A DNA stretch of 64,000 nt. Origin: Agrypnia vestita (lineage: Eukaryota; Arthropoda; Insecta; Trichoptera; Phryganeidae). Position numbers and translations under genes: made by a program. Location of the stretch: NCBI GenBank assembly GCA_016648135.1, contig JADDOH010023187.1, forward strand, positions 1 through 64,000, in the 5' to 3' direction. Shown here piece after piece: positions 1 to 11,529 of the stretch; position 1 is the first letter of the stretch; each line of letters opens with the position of its first letter. The notes under the pieces were generated by a model, which saw only the letters and a program-made list of their open reading frames with translations, made no database searches and was not told where the DNA came from.

Positions 1-913
1 TTATATTTTGATTTTTCAAATCTATACGTGATACATGTGATTTAATGTCTTCACTAACTTTTGTATGCGCGTTATCACCACGCAGTTATCCTGCGTGTTG
101 TGTAGTCGGTGCGCGGTTGCCTTGCACTCAATTTTCTAAACTTCCAAACCCCCGTCTCTTAATAGGGTTATTTTTTTATATAATAAAAGGAGTTTTTATT
201 TATTTTTGTATTTTATTTTCATTATTGGTTTGTCTTACAGCCATTTGATAATTAATCAATCTGAAATAAAAAAAAACAATAATTGATGTACAGAGTTTTG
301 GGCCAATTACAAGAAAACACATATATACAATCGATAAAAAATAAGAAAAAACATGTCCAATAGTGAGTTTGTGTGAGTGTGTTTATTTGTGTGTTTATTT
401 ATTTATTTTGTTTTGGGAAAAGTTAACAGCAAAACAATCTTAAAAATTTTCCACTGAATTTAAAAATTTAATTTAACATACATTAATAGCGAATGGAGGG
501 GAATGTGGGACGGGAGTAGAAGGGAAGATATAATGTACAAATTAGTTTGGGTGCGGTAGTGTAGATATTGTTTGTTTTATGTTTCTTATTGTTGCGTTGA
601 AAATGTCAATGTGGTGATAGTTTGTGTTAAATGAATTTGTGGATCTGTACATAAAGGAGTTTTGTTTTGAGTTGGTCTTACAAAAGGGGAGATGAAAAGT
701 AGGTGAATGTCTGTTACCATAACATTAAAGTATCCATCACAAATACACCATTATTATTACATGGACGTTGCGGTCTTTTATTTGCTTGAGAACCACACGT
801 ATTTTTATGTACCTACCGATCATTTCTCCTAGCTTGGTTTTCCAGAATGAAAAGTATTACTTGAAAGTTGGTTCAAATAATTGTGTTTTAATTAAAATAA
901 AATTACGGCCCAC
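1..913. other. unannotated AT-rich sequence
   Basis: No coding region, RNA gene or repeat structure could be supported here. The open frame at 45-248 has no recognisable domain and looks like a chance frame. Confidence 0.5.
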
Positions 914-1030
914 CTTTGTGAATCCCCAGTGGCCACCGTTCTGAAACTCCGCGTATTCGCGGCATCCAGCATCCAGCGACGCGGGCCCTCGACCGTTACA
1001 CTCCAACTGAAACATGTGCTCCACTGAAAG
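914..1030. other. candidate small exon, strand uncertain
   Basis: A GC-richer island in AT-rich surroundings. On the minus strand a stretch from 1023 to 914 has a CTTTCAG acceptor and an AAAG|GTGGGC donor and is open for 36 codons, starting EHMFQLECNG and containing GCREYAEFQNGGHWGF, with natural-looking codon use. On the plus strand a 101-nt stretch, 930-1030, also has a CCCCAG acceptor and an AAAG|GTAAAT donor and is open (GHRSETPRIRG...). Its end phase fits the exon candidate at 3432. The minus peptide looks more protein-like and the plus donor is the stronger splice site. I do not recognise either product. Confidence 0.3.
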
Positions 1031-1309
1031 GTAAATACGTTTCCACGGCTGCGACTTTGGCGGGATTTAAAACGTGAAGTATTACTGCAGTCAAAGCGCT
1101 AAACCATACTGGGGAAAATGGTACTTTTCACCCACAATTATATGAAAACAAAAGATGAATGCATCGTGTACATTTCAGTGCTCTTAATTCATATTTATTT
1201 TGTTAATTTGCAAGCATTTCATATTTGGAAAGAAGTAATTCAACAAATTAGGAGTATTAATAGCTCCTCATAGACGTACTATGTAGTAGTCATGGGTCCG
1301 CTCTGTACA

Positions 1310-1470
1310 ATGTAGTACATTTACATTACATTGAAGTGTAGTGCACACTACAAACTACACACACTACAAACTACACAAGCTATTTGAAAGTACATACTTA
1401 AAACAGTACATTTCATTTTAAAGTGCACACTACAAAGTACACACACTTGAAAGTTATTGAAAGTATATGT
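1310..1470. repeat. low-complexity ACACTACAAACTAC-type repeats
   Basis: Runs of ACTACAAACTACACACAC and AAAGTGCACACTACAAAG recur irregularly, including the short palindrome GTAGTGCACACTAC near 1336. No coding potential is visible. Confidence 0.5.
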
Positions 1471-1475
1471 AAATA

Positions 1476-1691
1476 AATGAAGAAATTTCTGGTAACCGAA
1501 ACTACCCCTCCCCCCCCATGAAATAGAAAAATTTTGGCACAGACTGACAAAATGTAAGGATTTTGAGAATGAAGAAATCTCTGGAAAGTGAAACAACCCT
1601 TCCCGCCCCCATGGTTGGAAAAAAATTGGGACAGCAGGATGAAATGTCTGAAAACTGAAACAATCCCCCTCATGGATTTGAAAATTTTCTA
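1476..1691. repeat. degenerate tandem repeat, three units of 50-90 bp
   Basis: Three successive blocks start at about 1476, 1568 and 1641. Each carries a variant of GAAAT(T/C)TCTGG, then GAAAC, then a C-rich tract followed by CATG and a purine-rich stretch. On the minus strand the units give a repeated, glycine- and phenylalanine-rich open frame, but it has no recognisable domain and is explained by the repeat itself. Confidence 0.6.
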
Positions 1692-1745
1692 GTAGCACAC
1701 TTCTCAAGAAGCACTTCTTGTGGATCACTGCAATCTTGCAACTTC

Positions 1746-1795
1746 AATTAGTTCACTTCATTAGTACTACAATTAGTTCACTTCATTAGTACTAT
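1746..1795. repeat. 25-bp tandem duplication
   Basis: A unit beginning AATTAGTTCACTTCATTAG occurs twice head to tail, at 1746 and 1771, essentially identical. Confidence 0.85.
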
Positions 1796-1799
1796 TATT

Positions 1800-3431
1800 T
1801 CGTAGCACTACAATTATTTCAATTCATATAGTTTATACTACGAATGTAGTGTACACATTATAGTCTTAAAACTGATGGACGTGAGTGTTTTGTAGTCTTC
1901 ATTATGAAATATAGTTTTTCCCTTCGCTAGTATGTAGTATACCATTTCCTGTACTGATGTCCATGAGCATGTATTCGTATTTTTTGCAGAGCCACGGGAT
2001 TCAGAAGTCTATGACACCCCTGACAGTTGACGGCAAGCAATGCCATCGTCATAAATTACGCGCAATTTTGTAAATGAGTGAAAATGACAATTGTACGCAA
2101 CAACTCTCATAAGGCATTAAAACAAACTAAACCATAAACGTTTAGACTTTTCGACATCACTGCAATCGGCAAAAATGTATAAAACATTATCTTTATAATT
2201 ATGTGCCTAACATCATCATATAGATAAGGTAAAAGTGAGAGTGTAAAAAAATATTATAACATTTTCTAAGGCGGTTTTCGTGACAAATTTCGTTAGGGAA
2301 CCCACTGAATAAACATATATTCATGTTCGAAGTCACACACACACTTTGCAAATCGTGAGCAGATACAGCAACACGGTCATGAATAATATACGAACGCGTA
2401 AGGTTTACATTTTTTCTGAAATAAAGTGTGTGAAGTTTTGTGTGTTTTTTATTATTTAGAATCAGCCCTTAACACGATATCGACAGTGCCAAACAGATTG
2501 TCATCCTAGTGATAGCTCTCGTTAATTTTACGTGTGAGGACTAAAAATGTAGAATGGTTATACAATATATGCAACAACTTGACATTAAAAAAACATTATT
2601 TTGACAGCTGACATAGTAAAAAGAGACATGAAAATCATCTTTCGTAGCAAATTTATATTATTAATTTATATTATTAAAAACAATATATTTTTCTTCGAAG
2701 ATTGAGTAAAAAATTCAAGGCGAACGAAATTATTTATACTCTAGGAAATTCGATTATTAAATATGGTTTGTACAGTTACGGACCAATATCTTAACATATT
2801 TAGATAAAATATAATAACAACAATTAAGAATATTAAAAAACATTGAGAAGCGTATAACGACCAGCCTGATAAGTGTAAAATTTTTAAAAAGGCTGCATTA
2901 TTAACTGGCAATGGAAGATGCGAACGACAGATTCAAAATACAAACACAAGATGATATAACAGATATACAACAAGGATAAAAACAAATAACAGCCTGGAAA
3001 TAAATATTTTTTAACGATAACGTATTTTAACACCAAACTAATAAATTAAACGAGACAAAAATATATAGAAACATTATTAAAAAAGTATTACTATGAACTG
3101 TGAAATATAGTGATAACGTTAATTTACTATTATTTGTTCCTTATATTGAAGTCTATTTTTTTTATTTCGTAACCTACATATAGTGTAATATATTCTTCCA
3201 CAATGTTTGGTTAATATGTTTTCATTACGATTTTCAGTTGCATTTCATAATTTAATTCGTATGTAGTGATTTGGCTGTTGTTTTGTCGGCTGCAGAATAT
3301 GAATTGTGAATATATTAAGGCTACTACGCTGTGTTATTTGTGATTTAAACATGTAAATACAGTAAATTGGATATTTTCATTTTCACTGTATTCCATATTA
3401 ATAATATTGATGTTGTTCACTCATCCTCCAG
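1800..3431. other. unannotated AT-rich sequence
   Basis: I see no supportable gene. A short frame after a TTTTTTGCAG at about 1990 (SHGIQKSMTPLTVDGK, then stop) was considered as a terminal exon, but the opposite strand is equally open, so it is not called. Confidence 0.4.
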
Positions 3432-3557
3432 GGCCCGCGGGCCATTTTGCCTTTTTGATGGTTCCACGGCCAAAGTGGCTGATTAACTCGACGAAAGGTT
3501 GTCCCTTGGGTACGGGTAATGGCGAACGGAAGTACTGGGAACTCAACATTGGCAGTG
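3432..3557 (+). CDS. candidate internal exon of an unknown gene
   Basis: The 126-nt block has a pyrimidine-rich acceptor (CATCCTCCAG) and an AGTG|GTTAGT donor. It is open in one frame after two leading nucleotides, encoding about 41 residues that begin PAGHFAFLMVPRPKWLINST and continue KGCPLGTGNGERKYWELN. The length is divisible by three. Codon use and GC content differ clearly from the AT-rich flanks, where stops are dense. It could follow the plus-strand candidate at 930-1030, because the phases match (one chance in three by luck). No family is recognised. The reverse strand is also open, so this is a suggestion only. Confidence 0.4.
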
Positions 3558-4944
3558 GTTAGTTTTTGAATTTGAACGATAACAATATTGTAATTAATAA
3601 CATCCTTCTTCTTGGAATATTATTACATTATTAAAGAGTTAAGGTTATCATTACGGTCGTTAGACATATTAAATTATAAATGGTATATGTATATGAACCG
3701 TATGTTTTTCATCATCAGGAGAACGATCTGTACCCGCGGAGGTATAAGGCGGACTGATTAATGTTTCCAGGGGTGTAAATTATATGCACCTCGTTGTGGA
3801 GTGTTCACTTCTACTACAGAGCTCGCCAGTACGCAATAATATGTACTAATTACGTCGGTGGACTTTTCTGCGACGTCTCTTAAAGATTGAATCAAAGTCG
3901 TGAGAACAGGGCGCCTAATACTTGATAGTTTTTAACTGTCATCTCTATTGAAATTAGGATGTTTGTATATTTCAATGGACTCCCTCATTAATCTGGGTAT
4001 ATGACGCCGTTCTCTTGATAATATTTTTGTCTTGTCAAATCAGATGAAGTGACAGAGATTCCCTTTGAATGCATGTTCACAGATTGCCGATATATAGGCC
4101 AATTGATTGTTACATTATTGATTATATTTTCTTGTTTTACTGGTGCTTTTACCAATTCAAATTACCAGTTATAGCTGCATGGTATTATTACCAGGACCCG
4201 ATACCCCCCTCTCTTAAATCTCTCACATGATCTCTCTCACACACCCTCACACGAGTGTGTGAGAGAAAAACGATAAAAAGATATGAGAATCATAAGATTA
4301 TTAGTATGTACGTTTTATCACTGTGTCTTCACTGCTATAATGTTATTCTAAATTTATTTACAATAATAATTCTAACGAAGGCGTTATTTACGTAGCGGGC
4401 GCGAGTGATGATATACCATGGCTTCTTTAGTCGCGGCCTCGGGAGCCGATAGGTCTTTCCGCTCCTCTTGTGTTGCTAGATAAATTTATACATCTACCAA
4501 AAGATGCTTTAAATATCCAAAAGACTTGTAATATATTTCTGCATTGTTCCTGGTGCCAGGCGTGATAGCTGAAAGTGAGCACAACCGCTTCCACCACTTA
4601 CATTCAAACAGCAGATTTAAACCATTTGTAATTTATCTAAATCCGAATTGAGTGTTGCTATTTAATTAACTATAACCCTCCTTACTGTTTGCCGCAACGA
4701 AGAAAGATTTACTTCGACATACCTTTACGAGAACGGATATAAAACTGGCTTTGGAGGTAGCTTCTTACTGAGATTCAATCATTTCGCACATAGGCATATC
4801 TCATCAAATGTACACTTCCAAGCAAACAATAAATAAGTTATCTCAATAAACTTACATTATGTTAAGTATAATTGGAGTGAAGGCAAGGAAAATTCTATAC
4901 ATATAATATTTATAATTTACACTTGCCTTGGAAGTCATTTTCAA
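3558..4944. other. unannotated sequence with a small GC-rich patch
   Basis: No gene is supported. A GC-rich patch lies near 4390-4470. The only structure seen is a hairpin at 4233-4266 with 12-bp arms (TCTCTCACACAC / GTGTGTGAGAGA) around a 10-nt loop. Confidence 0.4.
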
Positions 4945-5695
4945 AAGCCTAGATTGCCTAGGAGCCACTTCAGGTTTGCAGACCGTTTAGTGATTGTTAG
5001 TAATAATGTAAGAGAATTGAAAACTATGACCAAAAAATTTCATGAAGCATCAAAAGCAATGGGTTTGGAAATGAACATACAAAAAACAAAAATTTTAACC
5101 ACATCTAAACATAAATTCACAATAGACATTTGGAAAATAGAAACAGTTGATAAATACCTATGTATACCTTGGTCATAACATAATGCTGGAAAAAGAAAAC
5201 CAAATAGCAGAACTACCAAGGAGAATAGGTCTGGGCTGGGCAGCATTTGGTAAATTGAAACACGTCTTTGAAAATAAATAAATCCCAGTATGCCTGAAAA
5301 GAAAAATGTTCGATAGGTATATGTATCCGACATATGGCCTAGAAACAGTAACACTAACAGAAAAATCATACACAAATTAAAGTGTGCACAGCGGGCCATG
5401 GAAAGGCAGATGCTCGGCATTAGTCTTCGAGATATAATCAGAAATGAAGAAATAAGACGCCGAACAAAAGTTGCTGATATTATGGACCGTATTGCGAAAT
5501 TAAAATGGTAGAGGGCTGCACGTTAAGCTCGGCAGGAGGACACTAAATTGTATATAGAATTCTACAGTGGAGGCCCTGGACGAAAAGTAGACGAAACGGA
5601 AGACCTCCCAAACGGTGGTCTGATGATATAGTCCAGCAGGCTGGAAGAATCTGGATGCGAAGGGGGAGAAACTGAAATGAAACCGCCTACCTACC
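4945..5695 (+). pseudogene. RTE-like LINE reverse transcriptase, 3' part, degraded
   Basis: This is the back half of a non-LTR retrotransposon polymerase. The catalytic box that should read FADD is HFRFADRLVIVS, so the second aspartate is lost. It is followed by the palm and thumb signature GLEMNIQKTK and, after a frame change near 5162 (a short duplication), by YLGH and GLGWAAFGKLKHVF. Further on come LKRKMFDRY..YPTYGLETVTLT, then KCAQRAMERQMLGISLRD, RRRTKVADIMDRIAKLKW and a GRPPKRWSDDIVQQAGR tail typical of insect RTE elements. In-frame stops and at least two frame changes show it is dead. It is 5'-truncated as usual for LINEs and ends in a T-rich stretch near 5740. Confidence 0.85.
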
Positions 5696-5759
5696 GATGT
5701 ATAAGGTGGTCGAACCCCTCACACAACCGAAGCTACCGACAATTTTTTTTTTTTTTATA

Positions 5760-7567
5760 AATTATTTAATACAAATTCTATTTCTAATATGAGGAGCTTA
5801 ACTATCCTTCACCGTGCTCTTACTATTCTGAAACCGCGCATATAAATAGCTTACATAACTAGAAGCATGTCTACGTAAATAAATATCTGAAACCTTTTTT
5901 TTTTTGAAAGAACTGAATTTAAAATGAAAGAATTGTTCTCTAAAATCGCGACACCTTTGTAATATCGTTTATCGATGTTTAATTAATATCAGGACTCTAA
6001 CATGTTTACGTAAATATCATTCTAGATGCGGATACTATATAATGGCTCGTGATGTCATTTAACCTAATCTATCAATATGTATATTTATACGTTATTATCT
6101 ATAAAAATGGCTCGTGATGTTTAGTCTAGTTCCCACATTGTGACGCAAAGGCAACCCTAGTTCTTTTAGAAAACGTGTTGGAGTTTCTAGTGATCAAACA
6201 ATACGAGCGAGAATAAATTTACGCTACATTATTTAATTTAGACGGGAGAGAAAAACATATATGGAAACAAATTTATGAAAACCATAAAAGATTCAGTTAT
6301 TATGATAAATTTCCTACCTTTCGATTTGAAATATTGAAGTGAAAATCTCGCCTCCTCTGTTCATTAATTTGGAAGAAGAAACATTTATATAAATTCTAAC
6401 TACATTATAAATGCTCGAGGTTGACCAGCTCGAAGTAGGTTTTTATATTATTAGCAACCCGTGAATTTAAAATACTTAAAATGATTTGAAGACTATATGA
6501 ATGACGACAGATTTAATCGGACGTCATTCTGCGAAGATAAGGGTGGAAAAGGCTCCTCCACGTATGCCCTTCCGGATGGGTTCCGACCTTTTTAAATGAT
6601 GAACCCCCTCTCTTTAGAACGAACAGGTCAACCCGTGGCTTGATATCCTTTAATTGCTTGAGAATCATGCAATAAGATGGTAATCCCACGAAGTGTCCTA
6701 GGTTTCCGGCGACATATACACATCAAGAATCTCTCCTCGTGTCTGACGGTGATTTTCGTAGACATAAGTCTTGTTGACTGATGATGATTTGAAATGTGAT
6801 ACAACATTATCAAGCTGGTGGCACAGGGATCCGCTGGGAATCCTTAATTCTGCGTCAAACAGATCCATTGTGGCACTGCTGTGTTGATGAAAAGGTATTC
6901 TTGAAGTTATTGAATAGATAATTATAATGCAGTCCTTTATGGTGATTTCGGCCAACGGTGAAACTCGTGATGTGCACATGTCGCCGATAGGCAGCCCCGG
7001 AGGATCATTTTATAGTGTTAATGATGATGATAATGAAGGTATGTCAGTTGTTTCCTATTCTGAACGTACGAAGTGGGACAAACGGATGGATTGTCTGAAT
7101 CATCGAAATTAAAATACATATTTCATGTAGATAACGCAGAATTTAATTATTCGAACACTCCCCAAAGTATGTCATTCGGCAGATCGGAGATTGCCAAAGC
7201 TTGAGATTCTTCCATATAGTAATTTATCAGATATTATCCAGTCAGTACCACTATGCTTGATGTCTCACGCTGCATAAACGCACTATTTCTAGTATACCCT
7301 TGACTAGTGGTCATGCTCTGACATCATGAAACATCCATTACCAATCGTCACAAGCCCTAGTTTTCGACAGTCCAACGGACGACAAACCTTGCCTATCAGA
7401 TCGCACGATTATAAATCAATCAAGAACAATACTAAAGAATCTACTTCTTATTACGCATTTTAGTCCGAAACTGAAACTTCAATTAAATGTTTTGTACGAC
7501 CGTTAATTATTTACTTTTTGACGAATAAACCTATTAAATGTAAGTGTATGATTTAGAACTAGTACGT
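5760..7567. other. unannotated sequence
   Basis: No supportable gene. Open frames at 6698-6979 (minus) and 6927-7112 (plus) overlap each other, lack recognisable domains and look like chance frames. Confidence 0.4.
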
Positions 7568-8044
7568 GAAATATCAAAAATAAATAAATAAGTTTAACTG
7601 AAATACCCTTTTAGACGTCTCTGCTTGGTTCAAAGTATTCCACTTATTATTATTATTATTATTTGTTTCTTGTTTCCTGTCCTTTGGGTTTCGTCTTCCT
7701 TTTTAGTTCGTCTTCCTTCTGATGAGAGAGTGTCTCTGAAGTGAGATCTCGATTCAGAATAAATTAAGTACGTATTTAAAATATATGGAGTATTCATGCG
7801 TATAATACAAAAGATTACGAAGATTCATGAATGCAGTTAACCCGACTATGAAACAGTCCCTCAGATAAAATGTGTTACGATAGCGAATATATCAAAAATA
7901 AGTCAAGTAAATAAATAAGCTTGCACTGAAATACCCTTTTAGACGTCTCTGCTTGGTCTAAAGTATTCCACTTTATTATTTGTTCCTTGTTTCCTGTCCT
8001 TTGGGTTTCATCTTCCTTTTTAGTTCGTCTTCCTTCTAAGATTG
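7568..8044. repeat. direct repeat of about 155 bp, 318 bp apart
   Basis: Block 7568-7722 and block 7886-8042 share long stretches, for example CCCTTTTAGACGTCTCTGCT and TCCTGTCCTTTGGGTTTC. The first copy has an expanded (TTA)n run where the second has a single unit. The spacer between them is unique. A minus-strand open frame at 7875-8150 only reflects the repeat. Possibly a segmental duplication or two copies of an unclassified element. Confidence 0.8.
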
Positions 8045-8570
8045 TATAGGTAGATCTTCCAGTATAGAAAACTCGAAGCTTCATCTGTATTTCTTTTAAA
8101 GGTTCACCTTTCGGTGACTTAAAAATTTTACGAGAAAATTTTGAAAACAACTGTTCATTCTAGAACGGACAGAGCTTTCGCTCTATCCGTGGGTTCACAA
8201 ATCACTGTCACCTCTAGAAGTGTGTCATCCGTTTTATAGGCTTATTTGACCTCTATTCTTCTGCTGACGTCACTTGTTTACAACAATTCCCACAAAATTT
8301 CCATGAATTTTCCCCTCCCTCATATTCCCCTGGCCTAAAGATCATTAACACTTGTCGATTTTTGGCGTAAACAAGTCTATTTATAGATTATGCATTGTAT
8401 GTACCCATGGGCAGCTTTTAAACTTTCAGTGATGCAACGAATACTTTTTCACGAATACGAATAAAATATTTATATTTTCTCTCTGAATTAAGATAGTTTA
8501 TCACAGCTTCTTTACCATCCCTTTGTAATAAGGTGTATATTTGGTTCATCACAAAACGGAGATGAGTGGT
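8045..8570. other. unannotated sequence
   Basis: Nothing recognisable apart from AT-rich non-coding DNA. Confidence 0.4.
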
Positions 8571-8642
8571 GGAAAATAGAAGAGGCCTACATCCTACAAC
8601 GGAAGGAAAAAGGCTGAGGAAGAAGAATAATAATAATAAACA
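8571..8642 (+). mobile_element. LINE 3' terminus with AAT repeat tail
   Basis: Reads WWKIEEAYILQRKEKG followed by a stop and an (AAT)n tail, the usual end of an RTE-type LINE. The same ending, with a (GAA)n tail, is seen at 9911-9966, so both derive from related elements. Only the last few codons remain. Confidence 0.5.
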
Positions 8643-8659
8643 TAATTGCTTTTACTTTT

Positions 8660-8702
8660 TAGCAAGAGTCAAAATAAACCATTTTTATTTTGACTCTTGC
8701 TA
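8660..8702. repeat. perfect hairpin, 19-bp arms, 5-nt loop
   Basis: TAGCAAGAGTCAAAATAAA at 8660-8678 is exactly complementary to 8684-8702. No flanking gene explains it. It may be a tiny palindromic MITE, a terminal palindrome left by an insertion, or a small-RNA hairpin. Confidence 0.85.
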
Positions 8703-9310
8703 CAAATGGTCGAGTTGACGCGTCAGTTTAGGGCAGGTACTTACCAATTTATAAACTTGGCATTTGTCAGTATTGTTCGATGTTGTCAAGGGAAGCGGGT
8801 TAAAAATGTCAATATCATAAATCTTTTAAAACTTAAGACTTCAGATGAATAAAATGATAAAATCAAATCATAAATGTATTTTTGGATAAGAATAGATGCA
8901 ATCTTTACCGTCGAATTGTATATATAACAATCGTATCATTTTCCTGACATAAAATACTCATTTGTTTCTGAAAGATTTTTAAAGTACCGAACATGGATAC
9001 CATGAATTATAATATGAATATTTGATTTAAAAGTTTTTCCCATTATAAGAAATGAAGTATTGTTTCTTTACCGGATACTCACCCCATGAGCTTTTGTTGA
9101 ACGGAATATTTACTTTTCGTGCTTTATCAAAAACATCACTGGATACTCTTCATCCTGTATTTTGAAAATAAGTATGGGTTTAGAAACCTTGAAGGGGAAG
9201 ACATTTTATATTTTTAATCACAGATTTTATTCAATTGAGATAGAAAAATTTCATAACATGAGTGTTGTTACCTAGACCTATAAAAAAATCAACATTTATT
9301 TAAACGTAGT
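8703..9310. other. unannotated AT-rich sequence
   Basis: I see nothing that can be supported. Confidence 0.4.
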
Positions 9311-9430
9311 GCGCAGCAGATCACAAAGCCTGGTGACTCTGCAAATGTCCTGGAAAAACAAGCAAGAGGACGTTTTCCGACACGTTGGTATGACCAGGCG
9401 AGACAGCAGACGCGGATTTATAGGAATTAA
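9311..9430 (+). pseudogene. possible LINE C-terminal scrap
   Basis: The frame EKQARGRFPTRWYDQARQQT resembles the GRPPTRWxDQ motif near the C-terminus of insect LINE polymerases. Nothing upstream supports it and no tail is seen, so the call is weak. Confidence 0.3.
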
Positions 9431-9639
9431 TCTTTCCTACGTCCTACTTCAAAAGATCTATGGGTCAGGAGCTTTGGTTGGACAGTAACGTCTCTGTTTC
9501 ATTGCACGAAGCTCACAATCCCTAGATATCAGATACTGACGTGAAAGAAAAAATTTAATTGAAAGGTACATGTATTATAATCAGCATTTGCAGTATAAAA
9601 TGTAAAATAAATATAAAAAACCTTTTTTTTATTCGCTCT

Positions 9640-9966
9640 TAACCTAAGCCTGCAACCATCAGGAGATGCGTCTCTAGGTGGCAGATAAGGGAAGTCTCGC
9701 TAGTATAGAGGGTAGGAGGGAAATAAAATACCTCTCGCAGACCAACAGCCAGTAGCGTCTGACCCACAATGGGCGGCTACAAACAGCATATGTACCTTAT
9801 GTTAAGGGCGGCTGATTTTAAAACTCACAAACTCATCTGGCAAGCGTGGTGTTTTAATGCCAAACCCCTGCCAAATGAAATGAACCTGAATTCTAAAAGG
9901 GATAGAATGGTATGGAAGAGGCCTATATCTAGCAGCGGAGAGACGAAGGCTTAAGAAGAAGAAGAG
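9640..9966 (+). mobile_element. LINE 3' end with GAA repeat tail
   Basis: The segment ends in a degenerate MEEAYI.QRRDEG frame and a (GAA)n-rich tail (AAGAAGAAGAAGAG), matching the 8571 terminus in coding sense. The upstream 200 bp is GC-richer than the flanks and probably belongs to the same element. The open frame at 9769-9954 is another frame of this remnant. Confidence 0.45.
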
Positions 9967-10698
9967 TTTTTTAAATGATAAAATTTAATTATTAAAAAAA
10001 AAATTGCTGCACCCACAAAAATGGCGTTTATTAAAAGGAAGATATTTCACCTTATATGCTAATGATCAATTCATTGAAATATAATTCAATGTACGTACTC
10101 ATTATTTTATTAAAATAGTATTTATATGAATGTTTACGAATCAATTAGGCTTTCTTAATAAAATTGTACCAACGAAGTTAAAAGAAAGAACAATATATTT
10201 TTATTTTTCTTAAATATTAATTACTTCGTTGAAAATTAATTAGAACAATTATAATATTATACTTAAATTGAGTTCGAATATATTTGTGTTTATTAAATCA
10301 ATCAATTTTATGGAACTTAATTAATTGAGAACAATATAATTTATTTATTTTTTAAATTTTTTCTATAGTAAACACCCTAATATCTACTAAATATTACAAA
10401 TTTATTTTCATAATTTCCAAGAAACTATTAAAATCTAATTTATTAATATTTTACTTATAACTAAGTACTTAATGTAAGTCTGTTTGACTTTCCCAATATA
10501 ATAATTAAATAGATAGGCATTTATTAACTAATTTTTTAAGATAATAAATCGAATAATAAATAATCTTAGATGATAATTTATTTTATTCTTTTATTTCAAC
10601 TGCTGTTTATTGTATATCATATTTCTTAATCGCATGGTTTAATTTTAAATACATACTGTAACGACATGCTAAAAATAATTATGCACTCCTACATCACT
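9967..10698. other. very AT-rich unannotated sequence
   Basis: Long runs of A and T with frequent stops in all frames. No feature can be supported. Confidence 0.5.
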
Positions 10699-11261
10699 TG
10701 TCACAATACAACCGAAAAATCTAGAACGGCCTAGGGTGATCTACAATCTTCGAGAAATATCCTAAACATTTGAGAAATACCTAGAAAAGCTTAGAAGCTA
10801 CGAGAATCTTCTCCTAAACACCAAAATAATGCAGAAATTACGAGAGTATCAGCTTTCAGATATAAATACAAGCGTCGGCCGCGGCGCGAGAGCTGTTGTT
10901 GCGTTGACAGTGCGAAATCACTGCGAAGTGCATCGCAAACGACGACCAGGTGTGCCCAATCGAGATATTATGAAACGACAGATATCAAGCAAATAATCGA
11001 GCAAAGTCATTACCTAAAAAGGCGGAATAAGCCGGAACAATTACTGCGAGTGAAAATTGATTGGAATGTTCTAGTGAATGTAAAATAAAGAGTTTATTTA
11101 CGAGTGTTATGTTGCTAAATAATGTAATTTAAAGAATAACTTTTTGTTTAATAGTGTTATGTGACTTTGCACATTGAATAGTCAATTAATCAGTAATTAA
11201 TAAATCGCTAAGTAATTTGCAGTTTTTCCATTCATTCCTTCCGCAGCCACGACACGTGACA
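10699..11261 (+). mobile_element. LTR-like unit, family TGTCAC...GTGACA, copy 1
   Basis: The unit starts TGTCACAATACAACC and ends CCACGACACGTGACA, so its ends are short inverted repeats of TG...CA type. Inside are a TATA box (TATAAATA, 10861-10868), a GC-rich leader just downstream and a poly(A) signal AATAAA (11084-11089), the order expected for U3-R-U5 of an LTR. Related units occur at 39969-40658, 42900-43115 (minus, 3' part) and 45567-45956. No coding region adjoins any copy, so they are probably solo LTRs or partial ones, although I could not find matching target duplications. The upstream third is rich in GAA/TTC inverted triplets resembling heat-shock elements. Confidence 0.6.
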
Positions 11262-11529
11262 ATACCTTTGATTAATTCCTTCTAAATTGTTATTTTTTAA
11301 ATGAATACTTTAAAATTAATACCTTTATAAGAATATCTATTTTACTCACAATTTCTAAGAAAATATCCGCCATATGACACCTAAACTTGAAACTTATTTA
11401 AAGTTATAATGACGTTGACGGTCGTATTTATCCGCATACATGCGAATAACTCACCCAACAAGCTGAAATAATTATTTTTATATAAATAAAGTATTTCAAT
11501 CCGTCTGAGATCCAATGTGACAATACCTT
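11256..11529. repeat. 14-bp direct repeat spanning about 270 bp
   Basis: GTGACAATACCTTT occurs at the right edge of the LTR-like unit (11256-11269) and again at 11516-11529. It could be a target duplication around a 246-bp insert or a leftover of element duplication. Confidence 0.55.

Noticed and set aside
1990..2070. Terminal exon after TTTTTTGCAG (SHGIQKSMTPLTVDGK)
   Set aside because: The opposite strand is open over a longer stretch and no upstream exon supports it.
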